From: Bactericera cockerelli
Taxonomy: Eukaryota > Arthropoda > Insecta > Hemiptera > Triozidae
Assembly (NCBI GenBank): GCA_024516035.1
Contig: CM044959.1
Coordinates: 14,402,081-14,466,080, forward strand
Reading direction: 5' to 3'
Length of the DNA stretch: 64,000 bases
Positions 47,001 to 56,564 of the stretch are shown piece by piece. The notes beneath the pieces were generated by a model. It saw only the letters and a list, made by a program, of their open reading frames with translations. It did not search any database and was not told the DNA's origin. Made by a program: the position numbers and the translations under genes. Numbering within the stretch: position 1 is the first letter of the stretch; each line of letters begins with the position of its first letter.

Positions 47001-47386
47001 AGGACAATGCAAGGTGTGAAATTTCTGATTACGTAGAAATCTTGAATGAGATAGTCTGAATTTTTATCAATGAAAAACTTTAATCTCGCGATACCTGACA
47101 CGGTCATTTTTTCGTTGTTTGTTGCAATGACTTTCCTTATATTACAGTTTCGGACATTTTTGGGGTTAACCAAACTTTGATCGATGATTGAAATTGCACT
47201 CCCAGAGTCTAGAATAGCCCTGTGAGTGTTGTCGCCTTCGAATATTTTAATGGTAGTTAGGCCTGTTGGTTTTGGTCCGACCAGGCTGTAGCTGGGGGAT
47301 TTAAGGTACTTCGTGGCTCGTTTACCCCTCCTTGATGAGCCACGACCCCGTTTCCCGAACGTTTTGTTGTTTGACCAAAGTTTTTT
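44078..47386 (-). CDS. pol: Gypsy Pol polyprotein (PR-RT-RNaseH-IN)
   Basis: Open for about 1,100 codons from the frameshift site to TAA; there is no need for its own ATG. The aspartic protease motif LDSGS lies near 47205-47190. The RT has FCVDYRLLNKK, LPFGLKSSPS and the catalytic YIDD near 46200. RNase H shows VIDASDYGVGA, an E in TTEKEMLAL and ITDHASL. Integrase has an H-x-x-C-C zinc finger ending SCPDCQ near 45000, then the D-D-E core: D in ICIDIVGPF, D in SCDRGSQFR, and E in GVVERFHASL. It ends with a GPY/F-type module (KYYGPLTI). All catalytic residues I could check are present, so the enzyme set looks intact. Expression would be as Gag-Pol by -1 frameshift. Confidence 0.95.
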   Translation of the reverse strand, partial: KKLWSNNKTFGKRGRGSSRRGKRATKYLKSPSYSLVGPKPTGLTTIKIFEGDNTHRAILDSGSAISIIDQSLVNPKNVRNCNIRKVIATNNEKMTVSGIARLKFFIDKNSDYLIQDFYVIRNFTPCIVLGTDFLVKYKVSIIYHNNKIVYTQDYRKVTADIYTQNNKIYSNTLLVSSELDHNTSVNNKVNSTIKFNIADNLNKTQRLQLKKLLTEYVDIFSAEHEIPAGNARVPPARILLEDDIPVARPPYRTAHKERELIESHVNKMLTAGVIRESQSPYSAPVVLVKKSNKDPRFCVDYRLLNKKVTDYKFPMPRTDDFLNHLNGAKFFTCLDLKNCFWQIPLAEEDKHKTAFATSNALHEYNVLPFGLKSSPSICQKAMYDAVKGLLWNTVLVYIDDWLVADSDFESHLISLRKVFQRLREVNLKVKPEKCMFGKNLIKVLGHMVSAEGIAPDEEKLRSVKLFPRPKTVKQVRSWLGLSNYYRMFIPQYAQLTKNLQELTKKNAKFQWKTEHEKEFQLIKEKLLTAPVLRHFNPALKTELVIDASDYGVGAIIQQRGPNDKAGTGNVVAYASRNLRGAELKYFTTEKEMLALVFGTTVFRNYLWGTKFTVITDHASLRYWNNIKNPSSRLMRFVLRLSEFDFDVVHKAGKLNTAADALSRTPTDSPLYNIEEEEIPCFNIRLENMDNLQMQDPELAEIIKAFNNPEAKRNIRRKVRRYILEKGILYKNINHNGQSYKVTVIPRNLRPEILNSVHDSPLTGAHLGRDKCMLKLKTRYFWENMYNDIEEYVRSCPDCQHMKRGSSKHPNGLLQPIKAPSQPFEHICIDIVGPFVRAFDKSKYIITCVDFATRYAEAKAVQAATAEEVATFLYEIITRHGAFKKLSCDRGSQFRSKVISNLMEQIGAFQSFSTAYHPASQGVVERFHASLTNMLAAYTSSDQKDWNQSLPSVLFAYNTSTNKSTKYSPFELVYGRQATLPLDVALSNTDPETQDKRITKIKEWREKAASNLESAQKTIKQYFDKKRSDTKFKVHDKVMLYNPARKVGRTDKLDPKYYGPLTITRVVSDVNYEVEGKLSSKKNFKDVVHIERLKPFYEDNSRE

Positions 47387-48423
47387 CTAGTTCTACAAAA
47401 TCTTGCTAAGTGTCCTATTTTATGACAGTTAAAACATGTAGGTCGACCGTCTCCAGTTCGACCATTATCCCTGTACCTGGGTTGAAATGGGCGTTTCTGT
47501 GAATAATTCGATTCTAAATTTCTAAGTCTCTCTAGGATTTCGTCCTGTCGGTTTTTGTCATAGTTATTTTGTTTATTATGATTTATGAAGTTACATTGAT
47601 TAAGTTCTACCTCTGTATTTCGAATGTCGACCATTCGGTTTACCCCGTTTATTTTCTTGATATTGTCTATCACTTGAACTAAAGTGTCGTCACCTCTTAA
47701 CATGACTGTTTTCAGCATATCTAGGGGTAAGCCATCCAGTAGAAATTCTTTAATTCTATCGGACGGCATAAGCGGATCTATTTTTGAACATAAGGTTAAA
47801 ATGTCCTGGATATATGCCATTGTTGGTTCATCGTCTGTTTTGAATTTCCTACTTTTAAGTTTTATTAATAAAATCCGTTTTTCTATATCTTCTTCGAAAG
47901 CTGTTTTGATCAATGTTACTACGTCTTCCCAAGTATGGTGTTCTTTAATGTTATAATTGTACCAGTCCGACGCAGGTCCCTCGAGGTAACATGGAAGAAC
48001 TGTTTTTCTAATGTTTCCAACCCACCCGTTTACTTGACACGCTAACCTGTATTTTTCAAGAAAATCGCTAATATTTTCACCGAATTTAGCTGAAAATGTA
48101 ATTGGTTTTAACGTGGGAGTTTTCGGTTTTAAAATTGGGTCTTGGTGTACTATGTTTTGTGTTACTGGGCATGTTATACTTGCTGGACCTGAACATGACG
48201 TACTCTGTTCTGTTAGGTGGCGAGTGTTATCCAGGCTCACTAGTGGTGCTGTGTTTGATGACTGTGCAGTGGTGGTCGTTGATGTGGGAGTAGATGTTAT
48301 GTTTAAAAAACTTTTTGTATTTAGGGTTTCTCGGTAGCTTATGTATTTTTGTAAAAGTTCTTTGAATCTGTCTGAAAGTGATTTAAGCAATATCTTTTGT
48401 TCTTGGAGAACATTCCGGAAATT
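47257..48423 (-). CDS. gag: Gypsy Gag, main part
   Basis: Open from just after an in-frame TAA near 48425 to TAA at 47257; it has no suitable ATG near its start. It has a retrotransposon-type capsid region (W-x-x-F-E-E-D, LKSRKF-x(5)-PTMAYIQD, I-x-x-FLLDGLP) and one zinc knuckle C-x2-C-x4-H-x4-C (CFNCHKIGHLARFC) near 47425-47390. The zinc knuckle is directly followed by the slippery site. The N-terminal part of Gag lies in another frame (next entry), so full-length Gag is interrupted in this copy. Confidence 0.9.
   Translation of the reverse strand, partial: NFRNVLQEQKILLKSLSDRFKELLQKYISYRETLNTKSFLNITSTPTSTTTTAQSSNTAPLVSLDNTRHLTEQSTSCSGPASITCPVTQNIVHQDPILKPKTPTLKPITFSAKFGENISDFLEKYRLACQVNGWVGNIRKTVLPCYLEGPASDWYNYNIKEHHTWEDVVTLIKTAFEEDIEKRILLIKLKSRKFKTDDEPTMAYIQDILTLCSKIDPLMPSDRIKEFLLDGLPLDMLKTVMLRGDDTLVQVIDNIKKINGVNRMVDIRNTEVELNQCNFINHNKQNNYDKNRQDEILERLRNLESNYSQKRPFQPRYRDNGRTGDGRPTCFNCHKIGHLARFCRTRKNFGQTTKRSGNGVVAHQGGVNEPRSTLNPPATAWSDQNQQA
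47311..47345 (-). promoter_or_regulatory. Stem-loop downstream of the frameshift site
   Basis: TCGTGGCTC (47345-47337) pairs perfectly with GAGCCACGA (47319-47311): a 9-bp stem with a 17-nt loop. The loop GGGG could pair with CCCC at about 47298-47294, making an H-type pseudoknot. The stem starts ~34 nt after the heptamer, further than the usual 5-9 nt; a weak closer hairpin (CGTT...AACG near 47362-47350) also exists. Confidence 0.5.
47380..47386 (-). promoter_or_regulatory. -1 ribosomal frameshift heptamer A_AAA_AAC
   Basis: In the gag frame the codons read AGA AAA AAC, so the heptamer A AAA AAC lies in the correct phase (X XXY YYZ). A slip to -1 makes the next codon start at 47380, which is exactly the pol phase. 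The pol frame is closed by TAG at 47389-47387 and open from here on. Position, phase and motif all agree. Confidence 0.85.
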
Positions 48424-48730
48424 TACTTATTCGAGATTTGTAATGTAAGTATCTCGTCTCGATTTGTCTGTAATTTGTTGATCCGTCAGCGAGTCCTTCA
48501 AAGAGTGTATTCAAATTATCTAGTCCCCTTTCTATTCTTTCTAACTCAGCCTCCAAATTTGGTAGTTGTTCTGGGGCCAGCTGGGCGACCTCTTTGTTTT
48601 TATTTTTACTGAGCATTCGACGAAGGTCGTCGAGTTTTTCTGTGCCTTTTAGGGTTTCCCCTCTTAAAGCTAGCTCGTATTGTACCTCTTCCATGGTTAG
48701 TGTATAAATATCGAAAATTAGTTTAGCCAT
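48383..48730 (-). CDS. gag: Gypsy Gag, N-terminal part (frame-broken)
   Basis: ATG at 48730 in good context (AAAATGG). The 115-residue product starts MAKLIFDIYTLTMEEVQYEL and has an N-terminal SAP-like pattern (LT-x-E-E-x(3)-LALRG ... LDDLRRML), then an acidic coiled-coil-like segment, and ends at TAA 48383. The main Gag frame is +1 relative to this one, and the two overlap over ~40 nt (48423-48383). Protein character continues smoothly only if the frame changes in that overlap, so a single-base indel is the simplest explanation; I cannot exclude programmed shifting. Confidence 0.8.
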   Translation of the reverse strand: MAKLIFDIYTLTMEEVQYELALRGETLKGTEKLDDLRRMLSKNKNKEVAQLAPEQLPNLEAELERIERGLDNLNTLFEGLADGSTNYRQIETRYLHYKSRISKFPECSPRTKDIA

Positions 48731-48739
48731 TTTAAATTA

Positions 48740-48861
48740 CTGTTAATAAAACGAAAGGTCAACAAATTCAGTCTTCTAGTCTATAGGCAGGGGTCACAAC
48801 GTTATGTCAACAAAAATCTGGTTTGTCTATAAAATCACTATGAAAACTAACGTGTACTTAC
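48740..48861 (-). other. Possible 122-nt intron in Gypsy leader
   Basis: On the minus strand TAG|GTAAGTACA (donor GT at 48861-48860) and TTTTATTAACAG (AG at 48741-48740) bracket 122 nt just before the gag ATG. Both sites are close to consensus. A spliced leader is unusual for a Gypsy element without env; chance is possible. Confidence 0.35.
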
Positions 48862-49035
48862 CTAATAGATGAAGGATTCTGGGTTCTGTAATCGGAATAA
48901 TGGATAGACGCAATAGGCTTTGTTTCGACTGAACTTGTGAGAGAGGGCGACCAGGGGCGGGCTGACGTCAAGAGGTGTTCACTAGAGATCGATGAGCGAG
49001 ACTCCTGAGAGCGATGGTGTGACTCGGGAGTACTA

Positions 49036-49066
49036 ACTGACTTGTCCCTCTTTTCTTAGGTTTATA
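49036..49066 (-). promoter_or_regulatory. Gypsy core promoter (TATA plus TCAGT)
   Basis: On the minus strand GTATATAAAC (TATAAA at 49066-49061) is followed about 25 nt later by the arthropod initiator TCAGT (49040-49036). This places the transcription start, i.e. the U3/R border of the 5' LTR, near 49038. Confidence 0.65.
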
Positions 49067-49239
49067 TACGAGTGTTTATCGATGGTACATTCCACATTCC
49101 TTGATAGACTTGCTCCTATGATCTGATTATTGTATTATCAGATCATATGAGTTATCTTCAGATTAAGTGGTTCATGTGTCATGTTTTGGCAAGGTGTCAC
49201 TGTTATCTTCCATAGTCTTTATCTGAAGCCTATGGAATT

Positions 49240-50203
49240 TCTTACACTGATGTTATTCGCGGATGGCAGTGTTACTGTCCCTATGACACTATTTAATAAT
49301 TTATTGTTTTAATATTATGTACCTTTAATAATTATGTACCTTTAGTATAATATTGTAATGCTTGATTGAGTAGTCACTTAAACACTATGTGTCATTCAAT
49401 CTTGCAAGTAACACACTTCTCTTAGAAGCTCTTCAAAGCTTAGGAGAAGTACCTTTGTATAAATGTTTCTTTATAAAGAAAATAAATAAATAAACTAACT
49501 ATTATTATTCATTGGATCTGGGCGTCCATATAATCCTCTCACCATCAATATCAATACCTATCTCACGGACAGGGAATTATTATTATCAATCTACTGTTGG
49601 TCTTGCTTGTATAGATTTACTATTATAAATATGTGATGCAACATCGCAAGTGCATAGTGCATATTATTTTATGAAAATTCTAACCAATTATTAAATTTAT
49701 GCAACAAAACGCATGTTAACATGCTGATTTTTTCTATCGGCTAATTCAGTTGATGAGTCCCCATTATTTATTAATTATTTACATTATTATTATAATTATA
49801 GGCGCGATATTTAAATTATTATGTTAAAAAAGAAGAATACCTTAACAAGTGGGAGGAAATGTATGGCGCCCCGGCTTTGCTAGAACACAGACCAAAGCTC
49901 AATACACGGATAACCTAGGCCGTTTAGATAAGGTAGGTCAATTGTAATAATGTTCACTTTATAAGTTAACTTTGTATACTAAAGTGCATTAAATGCATGC
50001 ATAATTCAGTTTAAAACAACTAGATGTACTTGCTAAAATAAGGTGCATAAAATAATGTTGTATGTAGATTATTCAAAACCTCGCAAAAGAGAAGAATGCG
50101 TAATTTTGTACACAAATTAATTCTTGCACCTTGCACACAGGTTGACTAAGGTAGGTTTAACCAAACATGATCTTTTCGCGATGAAAAAACCGTTTCCGCA
50201 TAA
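49240..50203. other. No gene seen; end of left contig
   Basis: A+T-rich sequence with AATAAATAAATAAAC at 49480-49494. It ends at the gap. I found no similarity to the sequence beyond the gap. Confidence 0.5.
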
Positions 50204-50303
50204 NNNNNNNNNNNNNNNNNNNNNNNNNNNNNNNNNNNNNNNNNNNNNNNNNNNNNNNNNNNNNNNNNNNNNNNNNNNNNNNNNNNNNNNNNNNNNNNNN
50301 NNN
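50204..50303. other. Assembly gap, 100 N
   Basis: Exactly 100 N, the conventional filler for a join of unknown size, so order and orientation of the two sides rest on scaffolding data. Confidence 0.98.
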
Positions 50304-51525
50304 ACTATCGACACACACTGAAATGTTTGGAATAAAAAAAAGCATGTACCTTAGTATGTTGAACTTACGTTTCTTCAGTTTTTAACGGTCAAACAAAACA
50401 TGTTACCTACTCTTGCACTCGCGTTGTATTGTAAAATCCTCCTGCTATCTCATTTTCGCGACTCGAGGTCTACCGACCATCCTGGCCAAATCACCCAGCT
50501 ACATTATTTTATTGTTCTTGAACTAATTCCCTACATTAATGCATACATACCTAAAACCTAGTAAATTATTTTTCATCTGCAGTAAAAATTACTATAACAC
50601 CACTTTTATGAAATGCTAATTTTATTTTCAAGCATTCTATGCACAAGACGCACAACTTGGAAAAAGATAAATAGAAATCCACGTTAACTATAAGCCAGGT
50701 CTAAAAACATAAAAAAATTACATGTTTCAACTTTCTACCTACAGAAGTCGTAAATTGAGAAAAATGAGGAAAAATTAACGTTTTTTTAAAACTAAATACT
50801 ATGATAATTTAATTAAAAATATTCTTAATGTGCGTAAAAACTATTAAAATGTGAGAGAATAAGGAATATTAAAATTGAGATCAAGTCTACTCCGGTTCGC
50901 TAGGACCTGTCGGAATAGACTAGCTAGGTAATAATAATAAAAATACAGTTTTTCATCAATCTTAGCTGCATCATTGTTATTACCATCCCTATTAAAACTT
51001 TCAATTATAATACTAATGATATCGCCTTATTTATACTGCTCGATTAAGACTTTTAAGTCCCATTATTCCAGCAGTAAGCCCAAGACTCAAATTAATGAGG
51101 AATAATTCATGAACTGGGTGGGATTCGAACCAACGGATTACCAGACTAGCGCGTTAACCACTTGACTATCAAATTGGCGGCGGACCTGTAATCTGCAGGT
51201 CGTTGGTTCGAGTCCAAAGTTAAGCAAAAAAATGTGATTCTTCTTCTTTTACTTTGCCTTTCCCAACCTAGTTGGGGTCGTTATTTGTTTCATGAATCCA
51301 TTCCTTCTATATCTTTCTATTTAACGCAACTTCTTTTTTTTAGTTTTACTCTCTTAGGTATTCTTAAACTTTGTTTCTCCATCTCATCTTTGGGTCTTCC
51401 CCTCTTTCTTTTACCGCCTATTTAAAAATCTTGTATTGTCTTACTAACATGCATGGTTAAATTTAATAAAATCAATAATTTTACTTCTAAGAGTATTATG
51501 AAAAAAACTAATAATGATGGTTTCA
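50304..51525 (-). repeat. Right arm of inverted duplication
   Basis: Reverse complement of 1-1232 at roughly 90 percent identity, starting at the first base after the gap (50304 corresponds to 1232). It contains the same LINE scrap (51235-51450), SINE-C (51005-51185, minus) and SINE-A head (51178-51236, plus). Similarity fades at about 51525, which corresponds to the window's first base. Confidence 0.9.
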
Positions 51526-51942
51526 CCATTATTTTAATTGATATCGGTAAGTAACGAAAGCTCTCTTCAGAAGGTGACAGGCTTAACAGATCGATGGACA
51601 AACTTGTTTGACAGATCGACAGACTTTTAAAAGTGGACGCACCAAGACTTCAGACAGACTTGTCTGAAAGAGTGACAAACTTAACAGACCTAGTGACAGA
51701 TTCGCTACCGAAAAATTTAGGTCAAGAGATAACAGGCTAATCTCTTATCTTCAAGCCGACAAACGAATTCAAATTCTACTCCAGTGTTACCGAGATATGA
51801 GCTTGGATCTTGCTTGTTCAAGTCCGATCCTTATCAGAAATGCATAGATAAATTATCTTCGTACCTTCTTGTACCAAGCTTACGTACACCTCTTCTGTAT
51901 GATTGCTTCTCTAATTGTTTGAATTATATACAATATGCTCAA

Positions 51943-52079
51943 CCGACCTCAGTAGCTCGGTCGATAAGGCGGCGGACTTGTAACCTGGAGGTCGGTGGTT
52001 TGAGTCTCGGTTTCAGCGTAGATTTAGTTAAGCGAGCTTGAGTAGTTGTGATATCACGAAAGTGATTAACACAAATATG
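51943..52079 (+). mobile_element. SINE-A, full length, 10-bp TSD
   Basis: It is flanked by ATATGCTCAA at 51933-51942 and 52080-52089. The 137-bp unit starts CCGACCTCAGTAGCTCGG, has B box GGTTTGAGTC (slightly mutated), passes GTAGATTTAGTTAAGCGAGC and ends GTGATTAACACAAATATG. It defines the exact ends of SINE-A: no poly(A), tail ending in ACAAATATG. Confidence 0.92.
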
Positions 52080-52467
52080 ATATGCTCAAGATACATTGTA
52101 GGTTACTTTCTGAGACATTTCTAATTCCTTACATTGAAATAACTCTGGAGAATCATCATGAATTAAAAAAGAAACAACGTAAACATTGTATGTAAAGATA
52201 TTATAAACTACCTATCACTTACTAAGTACAACTTGATCGTACTAGAGCACCTTAAAGTGCAATTTTATGATCTGAAAATAATAATTTTATTTCTGAAATA
52301 ATCATGAAAAAACATCATTAAAACATTAGTCGTTGCATTCTGTATTGTTGCATATTTATCAGCTAGTACAACTTAAACGGGCTACATGGATAATATCACT
52401 TACATGAAAATGCATTTAGTTGTTTCCTTATCCGCTATTTCCGAGAGTACCTATCTGTAAGGAATTA

Positions 52468-52590
52468 AGGTGCACTGGTAGTCAAGTGGTTAACGCTCTA
52501 GTCTGGTAATCCAGGTAGCGTAAGATTCCTTTGGTTCGAATCCCACCCAGTGCATGAATTTTTCCTCATTAATTTGAGTCAGTAACCACA
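52468..52590 (+). mobile_element. SINE-C
   Basis: GTGCACTGGTAGTCAAGTGG (A box), TCTGGTAATCCAGGTAGCG and TTGGTTCGAATCCCACCCAG (B box), then TGCATGAATTTTTCCTCATT. The head resembles a tRNA with intact boxes but an expanded anticodon/variable region. Confidence 0.8.
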
Positions 52591-53087
52591 TAACGGTCAC
52601 TTAAGTGAAATTTCAGAATTGTAGATGACCCACATGGTCTATTTATAAGATTCTAAATATGTCTTTTCCCTACTATTACTGCACATATTATGTCTTATGA
52701 ATGATTTGTAACCTATACCTGTGTATAGAAAAGATCTGATGAAACCTAGTTGGCCAGGTTACAATCATGTCTTAATAAAAAATACGTGTTTCTCTCGACT
52801 TCACACTTTGAGTTTATCTGGCTGAAATTAATATATCGGCTCACTACATTAATATCATCAATCATATTCATTTTATACAGGGCGTAAAGGTAAAACATTT
52901 TACCATTAAGGAAACTAAAAAGAATTTGACTTTCGATTAATAGTTTTTTTTTTTTTTTTCAAATACTCCAAATGGAATTTCAGTCTAGGGGAGATATTAT
53001 TATAATTATTAAGAGGTATCATTTCTGACCTATTGAGGAAAATAACATTGTAGCTGTGAAATATTTTAGTTTCAGAGGAATTTTGAT

Positions 53088-53185
53088 GATGAAGTGGTTA
53101 AGTAGATAGATAGTCATGTAATCCAGATAGCGGAGGGATCCGCTGGTTCAAATCCCACACACTGCATAAATTTTTTCTCGTATAT
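53088..53185 (+). mobile_element. Degenerate SINE-C
   Basis: GTCATGTAATCCAGATAGCG and GCTGGTTCAAATCCCACACA, then CTGCATAAATTTTTTCTCGT follow the SINE-C order with many changes. Confidence 0.65.
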
Positions 53186-53189
53186 TTGA

Positions 53190-55835
53190 GAATTTGGATA
53201 CACAAGAAAGCACCAAATCAACAATTGGAAAAGGGGTACTCTTGCATGAGTCCTCCTTGCTCGAGTGATATAAATAATAATAATTTGTCTATTATTGTAC
53301 CTTTTTTTAAACATTTACCTAAAAATACTTTCTGTATACTGCTTACTGCCGGCGTATAACTAAAAAGTTTCTTTCTGTCAGCAGTTTCGACACAGTGATA
53401 TATCTGTGGTTTAATATAACTAAAATTAGAAAAATAGACACTTTATTATTATTTTGCTACCATGAGCAATAGAGTTCCAGCTAGTCCTGTATAAATATAC
53501 GGTACAAACCAAACAAGTTCACCAAATCCCAAGATATATTTGTACACTAATTCTAGTCCAGTTCTCATGAGTGACCAGCAGGTACATGTTAATGCTAATG
53601 CTAATGCCAGCCTAGTACACTGAACCGAATACTTATGATTGATAATGAATTAAATTCGGACGGAAATAAATCCTTTTCCAAAATTATGAAATAACTTTTT
53701 TTAGTCAAGGATTAGAGCACACTATTTCGTAACTGAGGCGTAGATAAACCTACAAAATGTGAAATATATTATGAGTTTCTTGATACATAATTTTGTATAG
53801 ATAATTAAACACCTACCTATGTATGTAATCTATGTATAGTTGTAGGCAAGTAGGTTGTAGATCTATTCGGTGTAGGTAGACTATCTATAAAGTAACCAAG
53901 TTTCTTAGGAATGTAATTGTTTATTTATTAAAGTATGATTTGGTAATATATTTTTTCTAAAAATGTTCTTGAAAATTTAAATACTATTTTTTCTGGTAAA
54001 GCTTAACTACAGATTTTTGAGGCGTATCACAGCGTTTAGGTACTAAAATCTTCTATTTCTTGTGTAAATTTTCAATATTTTACATAATATACATATTTGT
54101 ACTTATCCCTCAGAGTTACTCATTGAATTACTAGATACTCCCTCATAAGATATGGGTGGACTTTGGACAGTGAAAAATAGGTAGTAATTATGTATCTAAA
54201 TTCTAACAGCCGTATTTATGAATTTATTCAGTCTGATTTAAGACAAGATATGGCACCAGGGCGAATTCGGTGGTAGTTTTTTTTTTTTTCGTAATTATTT
54301 TCAGAGGGACTTTTGTTTGAAAAAGACAGTAGAACCACCACCACCAAATTCTCCCTAGTGCCAGAATTAGTCTTAAGTCAGACACGAAATCATTCATAAA
54401 TACGGGTGTGAGTGTCTACTGTGCATTCACGATCCTCGAAATTTGAAAACAATGGATGAATGAAAGCTTTGAGAGGATGAATCACTCGTATGAATCGAAT
54501 GAATGACTGAGAATGAACAGGTTATGGGAATGAAGCTCATCTGAGAGTATTTTCTACTTCCGTTCTCAGAACCTGAAGCGATCTGGTCTCTTCTCAGAAT
54601 AAAAAATAAAAGAAGTTTACTAACAAAACTCACAAAAAAAGATCTCTTTTAAATTTGCATGAACTAGACTGTACTGTGGGAAACGATATAGGTGTAGGAA
54701 CCAATGAGGATGTTGGAGTTATTATTATTGTTTATTTTTGGTATGGTAGAATTTGGAGTTTGAACTGATCGGATGAATAAATACTTCATACAGCTATCAA
54801 TTCATTCGTATTAGGTATCATTCCAAAATGTAAGTCCGAAAGACATATAGTAGGAAGAGCCCCTAGAACCAAGCTTGGTACCTATTACAAAAAAATTGGA
54901 ATATCTTTAATGTACACTTAGGTTTATGCAATTTAATGAAAGAAATTAAGCTTCGTTTTTTTGGTATTGGGCAAAACAAACCATACAGCCATTACTAGTT
55001 TAGTTAGGTTAGTATTTATTTAGTTATAGGGTAGGTCTGAGAATACATATTAGAAAATCGTATGCACTTGCCACACTTACACCACACTTGTTTTGTCTCG
55101 CACATGCCGCATGTTACTGTCACACAATACATAAATAATACACCTAGAAACACACAGTAATTATTTATTTATATATCTACTATGTATATAGCCCGCTGCA
55201 CTTCCCTACAGAGAAGGTGAGAAAGCCAACAGAAATCAAGCCGTGTTTCACAGTCCAAACTCATAAATATCAAACCTAACATTGCCTAAAATTACTCACA
55301 ACAACCAAAATACACGAGAAATTATAATAACTCGTCTTGTTAACATGCGTTCATAATTCATATAGAATTCATATTTCACAAATAGAGTTCATAATTCATA
55401 AATAGAGTTCATAATTCATGTTAGGACCACGGCGAGTGGCACTGTATAAATCAAGCATTACATCCGTAGCACAATTTATTTCACCATAAATCTTGAGTGA
55501 AACAAAAAAAAGGAAATTAAAAACACACACACTTACACGGTACCTATTTGTGTTCAAGACTTTTTACTTTTGAAATGAAATAATGATTGGGAAAGAAATA
55601 GAAAAAAAACGAGAATATTATCTAAAAACTTTTCAAAACCCTGAAAACCTAACAGATATTAGGTTTTCAGGGATTGATATACTTAAATTAATTATCTTTT
55701 GGTTCTGTACTTTGAATACTTCCACTCATACTTTGTGAGGAAAATTTAGCAATTAGGCAGGTCTGGTAGATGTATGAGTGGTGATATTAACCAGAGTAAA
55801 AATAAATAAAAGATATAAGCACAGTTAATATAGCA
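53190..55835. other. No gene seen
   Basis: A+T-rich, TACCTA-rich around 53800-53880, a short ~22-bp ATAGAGTTCATAATTCAT repeat at 55355-55420. A GAATTCGGTGGTAGTTTTTT.. (54253) faces an inverse CCACCACCAAATTCTC (54335), a small hairpin of about 100 bp. Confidence 0.5.
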
Positions 55836-55837
55836 AT

Positions 55838-55975
55838 AACGAGGTTGCCGTTAGGAAGGACATACATTCGTAAAATGTAGAAGTGCCAGAAATACCAGCC
55901 TCAATCATGAGAAAGAGGTTGAAGATGAACAATGCCGACTCCAAATATTCGGTTTAGAAAAGGCAGAGTGAATAA
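55838..55975 (+). mobile_element. LINE 3' tail
   Basis: GTTGCCGTTAGGAAGGACAT, GTGCCAGAAATACCAGCCTC, GAAAGAGGTTGAAGATG, ATGCCGACTCCAAATATTCG and GAAAAGGCAGAGTGAATAAG correspond in order to 34985-35165. Confidence 0.6.
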
Positions 55976-56564
55976 GGGATTCATTTTTTTTTTTTTTGGG
56001 TGATTCCATTACTTTCCTTTCTATAGGATAAATAGAGTAAAAAGTAATGGAGATAATCTTAGTAATGCTGATTGCTGTGCTACCCACAAAAAATGTGGAA
56101 AAACTTTTGCTTTACCATAAAATAATAAATTGGCACATAAAAAAGTTACCAAATAAAATCGGAAAGAAAAGTCAGAAGATCTGGAAGGATAATCACCTTG
56201 TAATCCTGGGTTCGTGTCTCACGCAAGCATCGGATATCGGACCGTTTACTACCGGAGCTATTAAGGACCTGGTGGAATAAATCCTTGCTGAATCCTTGTT
56301 CTGAATCTACCAATGTAATAGCACAGCGAATTATCACTGTCTTGAAGAAGTACCGTTGAAAAAAGAAATAGTAAAGAAAAATGAAAAAAAAAGTTTCGAT
56401 TTTTAATTGTCTTTTAACACGTTCGAATAAACTGTTGGCCTAATGGGACTACCTGTCTTGCGCTGTCATAAGCACTAATTTTATTATACCTGTTTTCTTT
56501 TTTTCCCCATTTCGTTCTGCAAGTATTTCTTTACTATTTTTATCTTCTTAAGACAAAATAATTC

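Larger units (their letters stand above)
44078..49238 (-). mobile_element. Ty3/Gypsy LTR retrotransposon
   Basis: The unit includes a promoter (TATA at 49066-49061, initiator at 49040-49036), a leader, gag, and pol in the order protease, reverse transcriptase, RNase H, integrase: the Ty3/Gypsy order. The 5' LTR may begin with TGTAAGAAATTCC at about 49238, but this is inferred because no second LTR could be matched. No env was seen. The outer limits are therefore approximate. The long open frames imply a fairly recent insertion. Confidence 0.8.

Noticed and set aside
44235..48612. Many plus-strand ORFs of 60-142 codons
   Set aside because: They overlap the minus-strand gag-pol frames and have no motifs of their own.
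52468..52560. Functional tRNA gene
   Set aside because: A and B boxes are good, but the spacing is wrong, the acceptor stem does not pair and the sequence continues into the SINE-C body found elsewhere.
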